38,244 nt of DNA from Nonomuraea sp. SBT364 (GCF_001083785.1 NZ_LAVL01000077.1:1-38244); one strand, 5' to 3'. Positions 29,737-37,275 are shown, counted from the first letter of the stretch. Notes: generated by a model not told the origin, from the letters alone. A program made the numbers and translations.

Positions 29737-30377
29737 TGACGAGAAACCCGCAAATTCGCATACTCCCCGATCAGTGGGGCCATCTGCCTGAAACCGATCT
29801 TGCCGCCGGGCAGCACCGGCCCGTCGTCGTGCCACCAGAACGATGTCACGTCGTTGATCGAGAACGTGATCTCGCCGCCCGCCACGTCCAGGCGCACGGC
29901 GTACGGCCCGTCCGCGTCGAGCACGCCGGGCAGCGGGTCGGCGCCCTGCGCCACCAGGTGGAAGCCGTGGCTCTTGCGCAGGTTGCAGGTGTGCAGCGCC
30001 CGCTCGGCCGGCCACATGCGGCGGAAGTAGGAGACTTGGTAGGCGTCGATGTCGCCGTGGTGATACTGCTCGTACGGCCCGGTCCGCGCGGCCAGCGCCG
30101 GATCGAACAGGTCCTCGCCGCCCCGCCCCCGGGCGTGGAAGAACATGATGGCCAGCCCCGGCTCTCTGACCGGCCAGAAGTCCCACTCGATCCGCACGTC
30201 GGCCGGGAACTCCTCGGGGCACCACAGCACCAGGTTGGCCGCCTGCCCGTCGGCGGGCGGCCGTCGGCTCTCCAGCCGCATCCGGCCCAGCGGAAAGGAG
30301 AGCGCCCCCTCCCCCTCCATCCGGAACCCGGCCAGGTCCCCCGGGCCCGCGAGCGGGTTGCGGTAGATCTCGTCCAC
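29733..30377 (-). CDS. DUF1961 (YesU-like) protein
   Basis: A 214-residue protein with no signal peptide. It opens IYRNPLAGPGDLAGFRMEGEG and contains IEWDFWPVREPGLAIMFFHA, YEQYHHGDIDAYQVSYFRR, CNLRKSHGFHLVAQG and NDVTSFWWHDDG, all characteristic of the DUF1961 concanavalin-like beta-sandwich family of which YesU is the Bacillus member. YesU is encoded within the rhamnogalacturonan-degradation cluster; the enzyme activity is not established. GTG start with GAAGGAG, overlapping the LacI stop region (ten bases gap), so it is transcribed with the regulator. Its stop codon lies inside the promoter of the next unit. Confidence 0.85.
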   Translation of the reverse strand: MDEIYRNPLAGPGDLAGFRMEGEGALSFPLGRMRLESRRPPADGQAANLVLWCPEEFPADVRIEWDFWPVREPGLAIMFFHARGRGGEDLFDPALAARTGPYEQYHHGDIDAYQVSYFRRMWPAERALHTCNLRKSHGFHLVAQGADPLPGVLDADGPYAVRLDVAGGEITFSINDVTSFWWHDDGPVLPGGKIGFRQMAPLIGEYANLRVSRH

Positions 30378-30387
30378 GGGCGCTCCT

Positions 30388-31407
30388 TCAGTTGTCGCGG
30401 CGCGACTCGCTCGACGCGCGGATCACCAGGTCGGGCTGGAAGATGACCTGCCGGTGCCGATGCCGCTCGGGCTCGGTGACCTCCTCCAGCAGCAGCTCGA
30501 TCGCGGTGCGGCCGAGCAGCTCGCGCGGCTGGCGCACCGACGACAGGGGGACGGCCGCCGCGGCGGCGAACTCGATGTCGTCGTAGCCGACGATGGCCAT
30601 GTCATCGGGCACGCGCAGCCCGCGCGCCGCCATGGCCTGCAGGAAGCCGATCGCCACCACGTCGTTGGCGCAGAAGGCGGCCGTGGGCCGTTCGCCCGGC
30701 GGCATCGCGGCCAGCCACTCGCCCGCGTGCCTGCCGGTGTCGAAGCTCAGCGTGGACATCGAGCATTCGACCAGCTCGACGCCGTCGCCGGCGGCCTCGA
30801 CGGCGCTCATGACGCCCGCGTGGCGGTCGGCCACCTGTTTGATCGACGGCGGCCCGCCGATGAACGCGATGCGCCGGTGCCCGCGCTCGATCAGGTGCTC
30901 CCCGGCGATCCGGCCGCCGAGCCGGTCGTCGACCGCCACCGAGCACTGCGTGCCCGCGGCGGCGCTGTCGACCAGCACCACCGGCGTGCCCCGGGCGGCC
31001 AGCTCGGCCAGGCGCGGGCTGGCGGCGTCGACCGGGGTGATGAGGATGCCGAGCACGCGCTGCTGTTCGAGCTGGTCGAGGTGACGGCGCTCGCGGACGG
31101 GGTCGGCGGCGCTGTTGCAGAGCACGACCATGGTGTCGTGCTCGTCGGCCGGCCCCTCGGCGCCCTGCGCGACGTCGGCAAAGAACGGGTTGGACACGTC
31201 GAGCACGACCAGGCCGACCGTGCGGCTGCGGCCCACCCGCAGGTGGCGGGCCACCTCGTTGCGGACGAACCCCAGCTCGCGGATCGCCTTGAAGACCCGC
31301 TCACGCGTGGCGGGCGAGACGATCTCGGGCCTGTTGAGCACGTTGCTCACGGTGCCGACCGAGACCCGCGCCAGCTGCGCGACCTCCTTGATGCTCCTGG
31401 TCCCCAT
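30388..31407 (-). CDS. LacI-family regulator of the rhamnogalacturonan-type cassette
   Basis: A 339-residue LacI protein. The DNA-binding end is complete: SIKEVAQLARVSVGTVSNVL with NRPEIVSPATRERVFKAIRE, and hinge region GFVRNEVARHLRVG. The ligand domain follows with GLVVLDVSNPFFADVAQG, an AFCANDVVAIGFLQAMAARG helix and DDMAIVGYDDIEFAAAA, and the conserved C-terminal region LLLEEVTEPERHRHRQVIFQPDLVIRASS (shown in part as QVIFQPDLVIRASS). The ATG follows GTGAGGATCA. Because the same palindrome precedes its own gene and the transport-lyase operon, it is the probable repressor of both. The effector is presumably an unsaturated rhamnogalacturonan oligosaccharide; this is inference. It heads a two-gene unit with DUF1961. 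Confidence 0.95.
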   Translation of the reverse strand: MGTRSIKEVAQLARVSVGTVSNVLNRPEIVSPATRERVFKAIRELGFVRNEVARHLRVGRSRTVGLVVLDVSNPFFADVAQGAEGPADEHDTMVVLCNSAADPVRERRHLDQLEQQRVLGILITPVDAASPRLAELAARGTPVVLVDSAAAGTQCSVAVDDRLGGRIAGEHLIERGHRRIAFIGGPPSIKQVADRHAGVMSAVEAAGDGVELVECSMSTLSFDTGRHAGEWLAAMPPGERPTAAFCANDVVAIGFLQAMAARGLRVPDDMAIVGYDDIEFAAAAAVPLSSVRQPRELLGRTAIELLLEEVTEPERHRHRQVIFQPDLVIRASSESRRDN

Positions 31408-31444
31408 TGATCCTCACGAGGCCGTGCCGCTGTGAACGCGATAC

Positions 31445-31482
31445 AGCATAGCGGCATTGAAGATTTTTTTGAATCGTCTCAA
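31445..31482 (-). promoter_or_regulatory. Operator and promoter of the LacI gene
   Basis: The palindrome TTGAATCGTCTCAA (31469-31482 on plus) differs from the one at 29717 at only one central base. On the minus strand TTCAAA and TATGCT (plus AGCATA, 31445-31450) are 17 bases apart and may be the -35 and -10, so the operator overlaps the -35. It also overlaps the TetR gene stop codon (31479-31481). Autoregulation of the LacI/DUF1961 unit is inferred. Confidence 0.65.
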
Positions 31483-32045
31483 ACGGGCGTTCCGGCCTTC
31501 ATGCCGTCGAGCATCAGCTCCAGGAACCTCACCGGCCGGGCCGCCACGTGCGCGGGCAGCGCCTCCGGATGGCAGGCGAACAGGTTGAGCGCGGCCACCA
31601 CGTCGTCGGTGCCGACATCGGCGCGCATCAGGCCGCCGGCCTGCGCCCGGCGCACCAGCGCGCCGAGCCGCTCCAGCCAGCGGCCCCGGGCGCGGACGAA
31701 CGCGGCCCGGTCCTCATAAGTCTCCTCCGGCAGTTCGGCCAGCGCCGCGGCGAGCGCGCCGCGGCCGGGGTCGCCGGCCCACAGGGCGAACGCGCGCAGG
31801 CCCTGCCAGGCGTCGGGCGCCTCGGCGGCGGCCCGGTCGAGCGCCTCGGCCAGCGATTCGACGTAGTGCTCGGCCACTGCGGCGACGAGCGCGCCGCGAT
31901 CGGGGAAGCGGCGGTAGAGGGTACCGACGCCGACCCCCGCGCGGCGGGCGATCAGCTCCATCGGGGCGCTTACGCCGCGCTCGGCCATGACGGAGGCCGC
32001 CGCCTCGACGATCTTGGCCAGGTTGCGCCTGGCGTCCGCACGCAC
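31479..32045 (-). CDS. TetR-family regulator
   Basis: About 188 residues with an N-terminal TetR HTH: KIVEAAASVMAERGVSAPME, then LIARRAGVGVGTLYRRFPDRGALVAAVAEHYVE, shown in part as RRAGVGVGTLYRRFPDR. The C-terminal helical domain has the usual MRADVGTDDVVAALNLF region and ends RFLELMLDGMKAGTPV. The GTG at 32045 was chosen because RADARRNLAKIVEAA is the normal family start; longer readings run through the palindromic region. It is divergent from the broken NmrA-type gene, which is likely its regulated target. Ligand unknown. Confidence 0.88.
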   Translation of the reverse strand: MRADARRNLAKIVEAAASVMAERGVSAPMELIARRAGVGVGTLYRRFPDRGALVAAVAEHYVESLAEALDRAAAEAPDAWQGLRAFALWAGDPGRGALAAALAELPEETYEDRAAFVRARGRWLERLGALVRRAQAGGLMRADVGTDDVVAALNLFACHPEALPAHVAARPVRFLELMLDGMKAGTPV

Positions 32046-32067
32046 GACGCACAGCGTACCGGCCCTC

Positions 32068-32125
32068 AAGTGGACGACGCCATTCCGGTTACTGTACGGT
32101 CCAACCGGAATCCCATCGTCCACTT
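32068..32125. promoter_or_regulatory. 58-bp concentric palindrome between TetR gene and oxidoreductase remnant
   Basis: Two perfect inverted repeats share one centre at 32096.5: AAGTGGACGA (32068-32077) with its complement (32116-32125), and ATTCCGGTT (32082-32090) with AACCGGAAT (32103-32111). They are separated by symmetric 4-bp spacers that do not match. A TACTGTA in the middle can serve as -10 on both strands (TACTGT plus, TACAGT minus). The likely binder is the adjacent TetR protein, with two dimers or one extended site. Confidence 0.65.
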
Positions 32126-32136
32126 AGGAGTGTGTC

Positions 32137-32768
32137 ATGATCGTGGTCACCGGGGCGACCGGCTCCATCGGCAGGACGCTCACCGGGCTGCTGCCCCGCG
32201 AGGAGGTCGTGGCGGTCGTCCGCCGCCCGGCCGGGCTCGGCCGGGCGGAGGCCGTGGCCGACTTCGAGCGCCCCGAGACCATCGGCCGTCTCCTGTCGCC
32301 GGGCGACCGGCTGTTCCTCAACAGCTCACTCTGGCCCGGCGTCGCCGACGCCCAGCGAGCCGTCATCGACCTGGCCGCGGCGGCTCGTACGGGACCGCCC
32401 GGGTCAACTACATCGACACCCGGGACGTCGCCGGGGTGGCGGCCGCGCTGCTGACCGGCCCGGTGCGGCCCGGCGCGATCCATACGCTGACCGGGCCGCG
32501 GTCGTACACGCACGAGGAGATCGCCGCCGCGATCAGCGCCGCCGGGCGGCCGGTCGCCTACGTGGACCTGCCCGTCCCCGAGATGACGGCCCGCCTGGCG
32601 GCGCAGGGCATGCCCGAGGTCGCCGCGCACGCCCTGGCCGTCATGATGCGGGACATGGGGAGCACCGACTGGTGGTCGCTCACCACGGCGGTCCACGACC
32701 TCACCGGCCGCCCGCCCCGCACCCTCGCCGCCTTCGTCGCCGAGCACGCGACGGCCTTCGGCGCCTGA
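32137..32768 (+). pseudogene. NmrA/SDR-type NAD(P)-binding oxidoreductase, broken by internal deletion and frameshift
   Basis: The first part, MIVVTGATGSIGRTLTGLLP with the NAD(P) glycine motif VTGATGSIG, reads in frame to QRAVIDLAAAA near base 32382. The remainder (YGTARVNYIDTRDVAGVAAALLTG to the stop at 32768; seen as NYIDTRDVAGVAAALL) is homologous to the later part of the same family but in another frame. In intact proteins about 75 residues, including the region after DAAAAAGV and the active-site segment, lie between. A deletion near 32383 would remove those residues and shift the frame. The gene has a good AGGAG ribosome binding site and the palindromic promoter, so the loss is probably recent. 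Confidence 0.8.
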
Positions 32769-32811
32769 GCCGCCCCCGAAGACAGTTGACGCGCGCCCGT
32801 ACAGGCAGCGA

Positions 32812-33465
32812 TCAGGACGGGTCGGTGATCAGGACGCGGACCGCGCGGAACTGGGCCGGGGTGTCGCGCAGGACGGCCAGCCGGGGATCGGGCACGTCGA
32901 GGAACGGCCCGGACTCCAGCGCCAGCACCGGCGCCAGCCTGCGGTCGGCGCGCAGCGCGTCCACCGCCTTGCGGTCACCGCCGAGCACCACCGCGTCGAG
33001 CTCGGCCAGGTGCGGCGTCAGCACCCGCAGCGCCGTCTCGGCCGCCGCCTCGAACGCCTTGCCCGCCTGGTTGTCCCTGCGCCTGGCGAAACGCTGCTGC
33101 GACCAGCCGCCCGCCGCCGTACGGCCCTGGACCAGCCGCGAGCCGACCTTGGAGCCGACCAGCTCCGTCCCGTGGAACACACCCGCCGCGTAACCGCCGA
33201 GCCGCACCAGCACCACGCCCACCCGCCGGGCCGCCCGCGCGTGCTCGGCGGGCCGGGTGACGTGCGGCGGGCCCGGCCGCATCGGCGGGAAGGGCACGTG
33301 CAGCTCGGCCACCGCGCCGTCGGCCGCCGTCAGCCGGACCACCCGCTCGTCGCCGGTCGCCTCGAAGGGCCCGTGCCGCCCGGCGAACCCGTCGATCCAC
33401 GGATGCACCCGCTCCGGCGGCACGCTCACCCACCGCCCGCCGCCCTTCGCCGGCCGCGCCTTCAC
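32812..33465 (-). CDS. acVLRF1-family peptidyl-tRNA hydrolase (Vms1-like release factor)
   Basis: About 217 residues. The fold is eRF1-like: ERVVRLTAADGAVAELHVPFPP, then VGVVLVRLGGYAAGVFHGTEL and the catalytic loop GGWSQQRFARRRDNQAGKAF, with the invariant Gln in the GxxQ pattern. In eukaryotes Vms1 releases nascent chains from stalled 60S subunits; the actinobacterial VLRF1 proteins are proposed to do the same in ribosome rescue. It has no signal peptide. GTG at 33465 was chosen (VKARPAKGGGRWVSV) because the domain starts soon after; longer readings are out of context. It is divergent from the EAL-like gene, with 195 bases between, and follows the NmrA remnant convergently. Confidence 0.88.
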   Translation of the reverse strand: MKARPAKGGGRWVSVPPERVHPWIDGFAGRHGPFEATGDERVVRLTAADGAVAELHVPFPPMRPGPPHVTRPAEHARAARRVGVVLVRLGGYAAGVFHGTELVGSKVGSRLVQGRTAAGGWSQQRFARRRDNQAGKAFEAAAETALRVLTPHLAELDAVVLGGDRKAVDALRADRRLAPVLALESGPFLDVPDPRLAVLRDTPAQFRAVRVLITDPS

Positions 33466-33660
33466 GCGGGGACGCCTCGGCCCGGGGCGCCCCCGGACGT
33501 CAGGCCCGCCGGCACGTCGCGCGGATGTCCGGTTGTCACACGGCCAGCGTAGACCCCGGCCGCATTCCCCTTCGGGCGGGTGTGAAATATCGCAAGAAAT
33601 GTCGGTGAACTTCGCCGCTCCGCCCTTTCGCGCGGCCTCCGCCGACACCATCATCTCAAC

Positions 33661-34686
33661 GTGTCCTCCCTGCTCACCGGCCCTGTCGTGGACCTCGACA
33701 CCGGGTCGGTCATCGCCTACCCCGCACTCCTGGACGCCTCGGGCCGGCTGCGGGCGGCGCCACTGCCGATCGTGCTGGAGCTGCCCATGCGCGTGCTGCT
33801 GTCGGGCGCCGGGGCGCTCGTGCCGCTCCACGAGGCGCTGCGCCGTGCCGGGCGGCATCCGCGCGAGGCCATCCTGCTGCTGTCCGGCCCCTGCTCGGCG
33901 GGCGACCGGCCGGTGCTGAAGGTGGCGCTGGACGGGCTGCGCAACCTCGGCTACCTCCTCGGCTTCGGCGGCGCCGGGGCGGAGAGCGTACCCCTGGACG
34001 TGATCGCCGACGCCGCGCCGTACCTGGTGGCGATGGCCCCCGACGTGATCGCGCGGGCGCCGCGCGATCACCGGGCGGCGGCGGTCGCGCGGGGGCTGGT
34101 GGCGCTGGCGCGCGGCGTCGGCGCGCACGTGCTGGCGCCCGGTGTGGAGGAGCCCGCGCAACTGGAGGCGGCGCGCGGGTGGGGGGTGCGGCTGGCGCAC
34201 GGGCCGCTGCTCGCGCCCGGCCCGGACGGCCGGGTTCGGGTGCCGCTGCCGCCCGCCGACGACTCCCCCGAGGCGGTCCGGCTGGGGCCGCGCGTGCAGG
34301 AGCTGCTGCTGCCCGCGGTGACGCTGCCGGTGGCGGCGAACGCGGAGGACGCGGTGGCGGCGTTCGGGCACGAGCCGACGATCACCAGCGTGATCCTGGT
34401 GGACGAGTACCAGCGGCCCAAGGGCAGCCTGGACCGCAGCCGGTTCCTGCTGTCGATCGCCTCCCGCTACGGGCACGCGCTGCACGGCTCGAAGCCGGCG
34501 CAGCGGCTGGCCGACCCGCCGCGCACGGTGCCGAAGACGACCCCGGCGGTGGCGGCCATGCAGGCGGCGGGCCGCGACGCCCTGCGCGTCTACGACGACC
34601 TGGTGGTGACCGACGAGCTGAGCCGCTGCCTGGGCATCGTGCGCGTGTCGGACCTGATCCGCGAGGTGGCGGCGATGCGCGGGTAA
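33661..34686 (+). CDS. Degenerate EAL-domain protein with C-terminal CBS-like region
   Basis: A 341-residue protein. The start, PVVDLDTGSVIAYPALLDASG, resembles an EAL opening (VDLATGRVVGYEAL) in which the catalytic Glu position is missing. Later EAL landmarks such as the catalytic acids of the barrel are also not evident. The central part contains LKVALDGLRNLGYLLGFGGAG, which matches the EAL region before the DDFG motif, and the C-terminus (RQ-like KGSLDRSRFLLSIASRYGHALHG, then VYDDLVVTDELSRCLGIVRVSDLIREV) looks like a CBS or PAS sensor. It is probably a c-di-GMP binder or signalling adaptor without phosphodiesterase activity. The GTG start has no good ribosome binding site. Confidence 0.65.
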   Translation: MSSLLTGPVVDLDTGSVIAYPALLDASGRLRAAPLPIVLELPMRVLLSGAGALVPLHEALRRAGRHPREAILLLSGPCSAGDRPVLKVALDGLRNLGYLLGFGGAGAESVPLDVIADAAPYLVAMAPDVIARAPRDHRAAAVARGLVALARGVGAHVLAPGVEEPAQLEAARGWGVRLAHGPLLAPGPDGRVRVPLPPADDSPEAVRLGPRVQELLLPAVTLPVAANAEDAVAAFGHEPTITSVILVDEYQRPKGSLDRSRFLLSIASRYGHALHGSKPAQRLADPPRTVPKTTPAVAAMQAAGRDALRVYDDLVVTDELSRCLGIVRVSDLIREVAAMRG

Positions 34687-34699
34687 CGACTCGGTCCCG

Positions 34700-34720
34700 G
34701 CCCTGGGCAGCGCCCCGGGC
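34700..34720 (+). terminator. Imperfect hairpin after the EAL-like gene
   Basis: GCCCTGGGC and GCCCCGGGC form a 9-bp stem with one mismatch and a 3-nt loop, 13 bases after the EAL-like stop and 18 before the next start. It could terminate or attenuate transcription into the following gene. Confidence 0.3.
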
Positions 34721-34738
34721 GCGGGATAGGAAGAGGGC

Positions 34739-36052
34739 GTGACTCCTCGGCTGAACAGACGGGCCCTGCTCGGCGCGGGAATGCTGGCGGGCGTGGCCGC
34801 CTGCACGTCCTCCCCTGCGGCTCCGGCTCCCACCAAGGCGGCCACCGCGGCGTCGCCCGCGTCCTTCGACCCGCAGGACTGGGCGTCGGTGCGCGCCCAG
34901 TTCGCGCTCGACCCGGCGTACGCGCAGTTCGCGGCGTTCATCCTGGCGCCCGCTCCGGCCCTGGTCCGCGAGGCCGTCCGGAAGCACCGCGACGGCCTGG
35001 ACGCCGATCCGCACTACCTGCCGGACGGCGGCGACCCCGACGAGGCCGTCCGCGCCGCGGCCGCCCGCCACCTCGGCGCCGAGCCGTCCGCCGTCGCGCT
35101 GACCGACAGCACCACGATGGGCCTCGGCCTGCTCTACTCGGGCCTGCGGCTGCGGCCCGGCCAGGACGTGCTCACCACCGAGCACGACTTCCTGGCCACC
35201 CACGAGGGCCTGCGCCTGCTGGCCGCGCGCACGGGGGCGAAGGTGCGCAGGGTCAGGCTGTACGACGACCCGGCGCGGGCGTCGGCCGACCGGATCGTGA
35301 CCGCGATCAAGGAGGGCCTCGGCGACCGCACCCGGGTCGTCGCGGTGACCTGGGTGCATTCGAGCACCGGCGTCCGCCTGCCCGTCCGGGAGATCGCCGG
35401 CATGCTCGCCGACGTCAACAAGTCGCGCGACGAGCGGGACCGGGCGCTGCTGTGCGTCGACGGGGTGCACGGTTTCGGCGCGATGGCCGACGACGTCACC
35501 GCCCTGGGCTGCGACTTCCTGGTCAGCGGCACGCACAAGTGGCTGTTCGGCCCGCGCGGCACCGGCATCGTGTGGGGCAACGCCTGGGACGCCCTCGACC
35601 CGGTCATCCCGGCCTTCAGCGAGGAGTCGTTCGAGGCCTGGCGGACCGGCCGGCCGCCGGAGCGGACCACCGCCCGGCTGGCGACGCCGGGCGGCTACAA
35701 GGCGTTCGAGCACCGGTGGGCGATGCCGGCGGCGTTCGCCTTCCAGGAGGTCATCGGCCCGGACCGCATCCAGCGGCGCACCCAGGAGCTGGCCACCCGG
35801 CTCAAGGCGGGCCTGGGCGACCTGCCGAACGTCACCCTCGTCACCCCTGACGACCCGGCCCTCTCCGCCGGCCTGGTGTGCGTCTCCGTCGACGGCACGG
35901 ACCCCGGCCGGGCGATGCAGCACCTGCGCACCGAGATGATCAGCACCAGCCTCACCCCGTACGACCCGCCGCTGCTGCGCTTCGGCACCAGCATCGTCAC
36001 CACCCCCGAACAGGTCGACCAGGCGGTCGCGGCCATGCGGAAGCTCGCCTAG
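34739..36052 (+). CDS. Tat-exported class V aminotransferase-fold PLP enzyme (lipoprotein)
   Basis: A 437-residue protein. It starts MTPRLNRRALLGAGMLAGVAAC with a twin-arginine motif (NRRALLG) and lipobox VAAC, so it should be exported folded and lipid-anchored. The rest is a class V aminotransferase domain with the PLP lysine in FLVSGTHKWLFGPRGTGIVWG, seen in part as SGTHKWLFGPRGTG. Preceding features are GLGLLYSGLRLRPGQDVLTTEHDF and DGVHGFGAM. Isopenicillin-N epimerase-like and desulfurase-like enzymes share this fold. Extracellular location of a PLP enzyme is unusual, but Tat export can carry cofactor-loaded proteins. GTG start with AGGAAGAGG. It is downstream of the EAL-like gene on the same strand. 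Substrate unknown. Confidence 0.85.
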   Translation: MTPRLNRRALLGAGMLAGVAACTSSPAAPAPTKAATAASPASFDPQDWASVRAQFALDPAYAQFAAFILAPAPALVREAVRKHRDGLDADPHYLPDGGDPDEAVRAAAARHLGAEPSAVALTDSTTMGLGLLYSGLRLRPGQDVLTTEHDFLATHEGLRLLAARTGAKVRRVRLYDDPARASADRIVTAIKEGLGDRTRVVAVTWVHSSTGVRLPVREIAGMLADVNKSRDERDRALLCVDGVHGFGAMADDVTALGCDFLVSGTHKWLFGPRGTGIVWGNAWDALDPVIPAFSEESFEAWRTGRPPERTTARLATPGGYKAFEHRWAMPAAFAFQEVIGPDRIQRRTQELATRLKAGLGDLPNVTLVTPDDPALSAGLVCVSVDGTDPGRAMQHLRTEMISTSLTPYDPPLLRFGTSIVTTPEQVDQAVAAMRKLA

Positions 36053-36106
36053 AGCCGACCCCGGCGTCCATGCCGGAACGCCAGTCGCGGAGTGGTCACC
36101 GGCTGG

Positions 36107-36952
36107 TCACAGGCGGCAGGCGTAGATGTCGGTGACCAGGATGGCCCGCGCGCCGATGTCCCACAGCTGGTCCATGACGTGCTGGTGCCCCCTGCGCCGG
36201 ACCATGGCGCGGACGGCCACCCAGCCCTCGCGGTGCAGCGGCGAGACCGTCGGCCCCTCCATGCCGGGGGTGAGCGCGATGGCCTCCTCGATCCGCTCGG
36301 CGCGGATGTCGTAGTCCATCATCACGAAGTCGCGGGCGTGCACGACGCCCTGCAGCCTGCGCACGAGCTGCTCGACGCCGTTGGTCATCGAGGCGGAGTG
36401 CTGCCTGATGAGCACCGCCTCCGACTTCATGATCGGCTCGCCGAACACCTCCAGGCCGACGTTGCGCAGCGTCGTGCCGGTCTCCACCACGTCGGCCACC
36501 GCGTCGGCGACGCCGAGCCTGATCGCGGTCTCGACCGCGCCGTCGAGCTTGATGACGCGCGCGTCGACGCCCTGGTCGGACAGGTATTTCTCCAGCAGGC
36601 CCGCGTAGGCGGTGGCCACCCGCAGGCCCTGCAGGTCCTTGACGGACGTCATCGTGCCGGCCCGGGTGGCCAGCCGGAAGGTGGAGGCGCCGAAGCCGAG
36701 CGGCATGACCTCCGCGACCGCCGCGCCGGAGTCGACGAGCATGTCGCGGCCGGTGATGCCGGCGTCGAGCGTGCCCTCCCCGACGTAGACGGCGATGTCG
36801 CGCGGGCGCAGGAAGAACAGCTCGCAGCCGCTCTCCTCGTCGACGACGACGAGCTCCTTGCTGTCTCTGCGGGACCGGTAGCCGGCCTCCTTGAGCATGA
36901 TCTGGGCGGCCTCACTGAGAGTGCCCTTGTTCGGTACGGCCAGGCGAAGCAT
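36107..36952 (-). CDS. hisG: ATP phosphoribosyltransferase, long form (histidine biosynthesis step 1)
   Basis: A 281-residue HisG. It joins ATP and PRPP to form phosphoribosyl-ATP. The PRPP-binding segment is DAVADVVETGTTLRNVGLEV, seen as VETGTTLRNVGLEV, and the substrate-side start is RLAVPNKGTLSEAAQ. The length and the C-terminal domain (RIEEAIALTPGMEGPTVSPL and the rest to IYACRL) identify the long form with its own ACT-like regulatory domain, which binds histidine and makes HisZ unnecessary. ATG start with a good AGGA. hisE lies upstream by 59 bases on the same strand; hisE and hisG are an adjacent pair in most actinobacteria. Converges with the PLP-enzyme gene. Confidence 0.97.
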   Translation of the reverse strand: MLRLAVPNKGTLSEAAQIMLKEAGYRSRRDSKELVVVDEESGCELFFLRPRDIAVYVGEGTLDAGITGRDMLVDSGAAVAEVMPLGFGASTFRLATRAGTMTSVKDLQGLRVATAYAGLLEKYLSDQGVDARVIKLDGAVETAIRLGVADAVADVVETGTTLRNVGLEVFGEPIMKSEAVLIRQHSASMTNGVEQLVRRLQGVVHARDFVMMDYDIRAERIEEAIALTPGMEGPTVSPLHREGWVAVRAMVRRRGHQHVMDQLWDIGARAILVTDIYACRL

Positions 36953-37011
36953 GTCTGTTTCCTCGGTGTCCAGGGTCGATACGGAAGACCGGAGGCGGGC
37001 GCGGGGGCGCC

Positions 37012-37275
37012 CTAGAGATGCTTGTAGACCTGGTCCAGGCCGATCCCCTTGGCGATCATGAGCACCTGGACGTGGTAGAGGAGCTGGGAGATCTCCTCGG
37101 CGGTCCGGTCGTCCGACTCGTGCTCGGCCGCCATCCAGCTCTCGGCGGCCTCCTCGACGACCTTCTTGCCGATGGCATGGACGCCGGCGTCGATGGCCGC
37201 CACGGTGCCCGAGCCCGCGGGCCGGGTCCGGGCCTTCTCGGACAGCTCGGCGAACAGCTCTTCGAAGGTCTTCAT
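37012..37275 (-). CDS. hisE: Phosphoribosyl-ATP pyrophosphatase (histidine biosynthesis step 2)
   Basis: An 87-residue all-alpha MazG-like protein that removes pyrophosphate from phosphoribosyl-ATP. The metal-binding helix KKVVEEAAE is followed by EEISQLLYHVQVLMIAKG. Length is normal for a stand-alone HisE; HisI is not in the window. ATG start with a GAGAGA ribosome binding site. It is the first gene of the hisE-hisG unit and is divergent from the kinase gene. Confidence 0.96.
   Translation of the reverse strand: MKTFEELFAELSEKARTRPAGSGTVAAIDAGVHAIGKKVVEEAAESWMAAEHESDDRTAEEISQLLYHVQVLMIAKGIGLDQVYKHL

Noticed and set aside
29733..31407. One long operon from LacI to the lyase without an internal promoter
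   Set aside because: A near-consensus promoter with an operator in its spacer lies at 29708-29736, so a second start is more likely, though readthrough cannot be excluded.
31479..32123. A longer TetR protein starting at 32123
   Set aside because: It would run through the divergent palindrome, and the family normally starts near the chosen GTG.
32137..32768. Programmed frameshift in the NmrA-type gene
   Set aside because: A shift at the overlap would not restore the missing 75 residues; deletion fits better.
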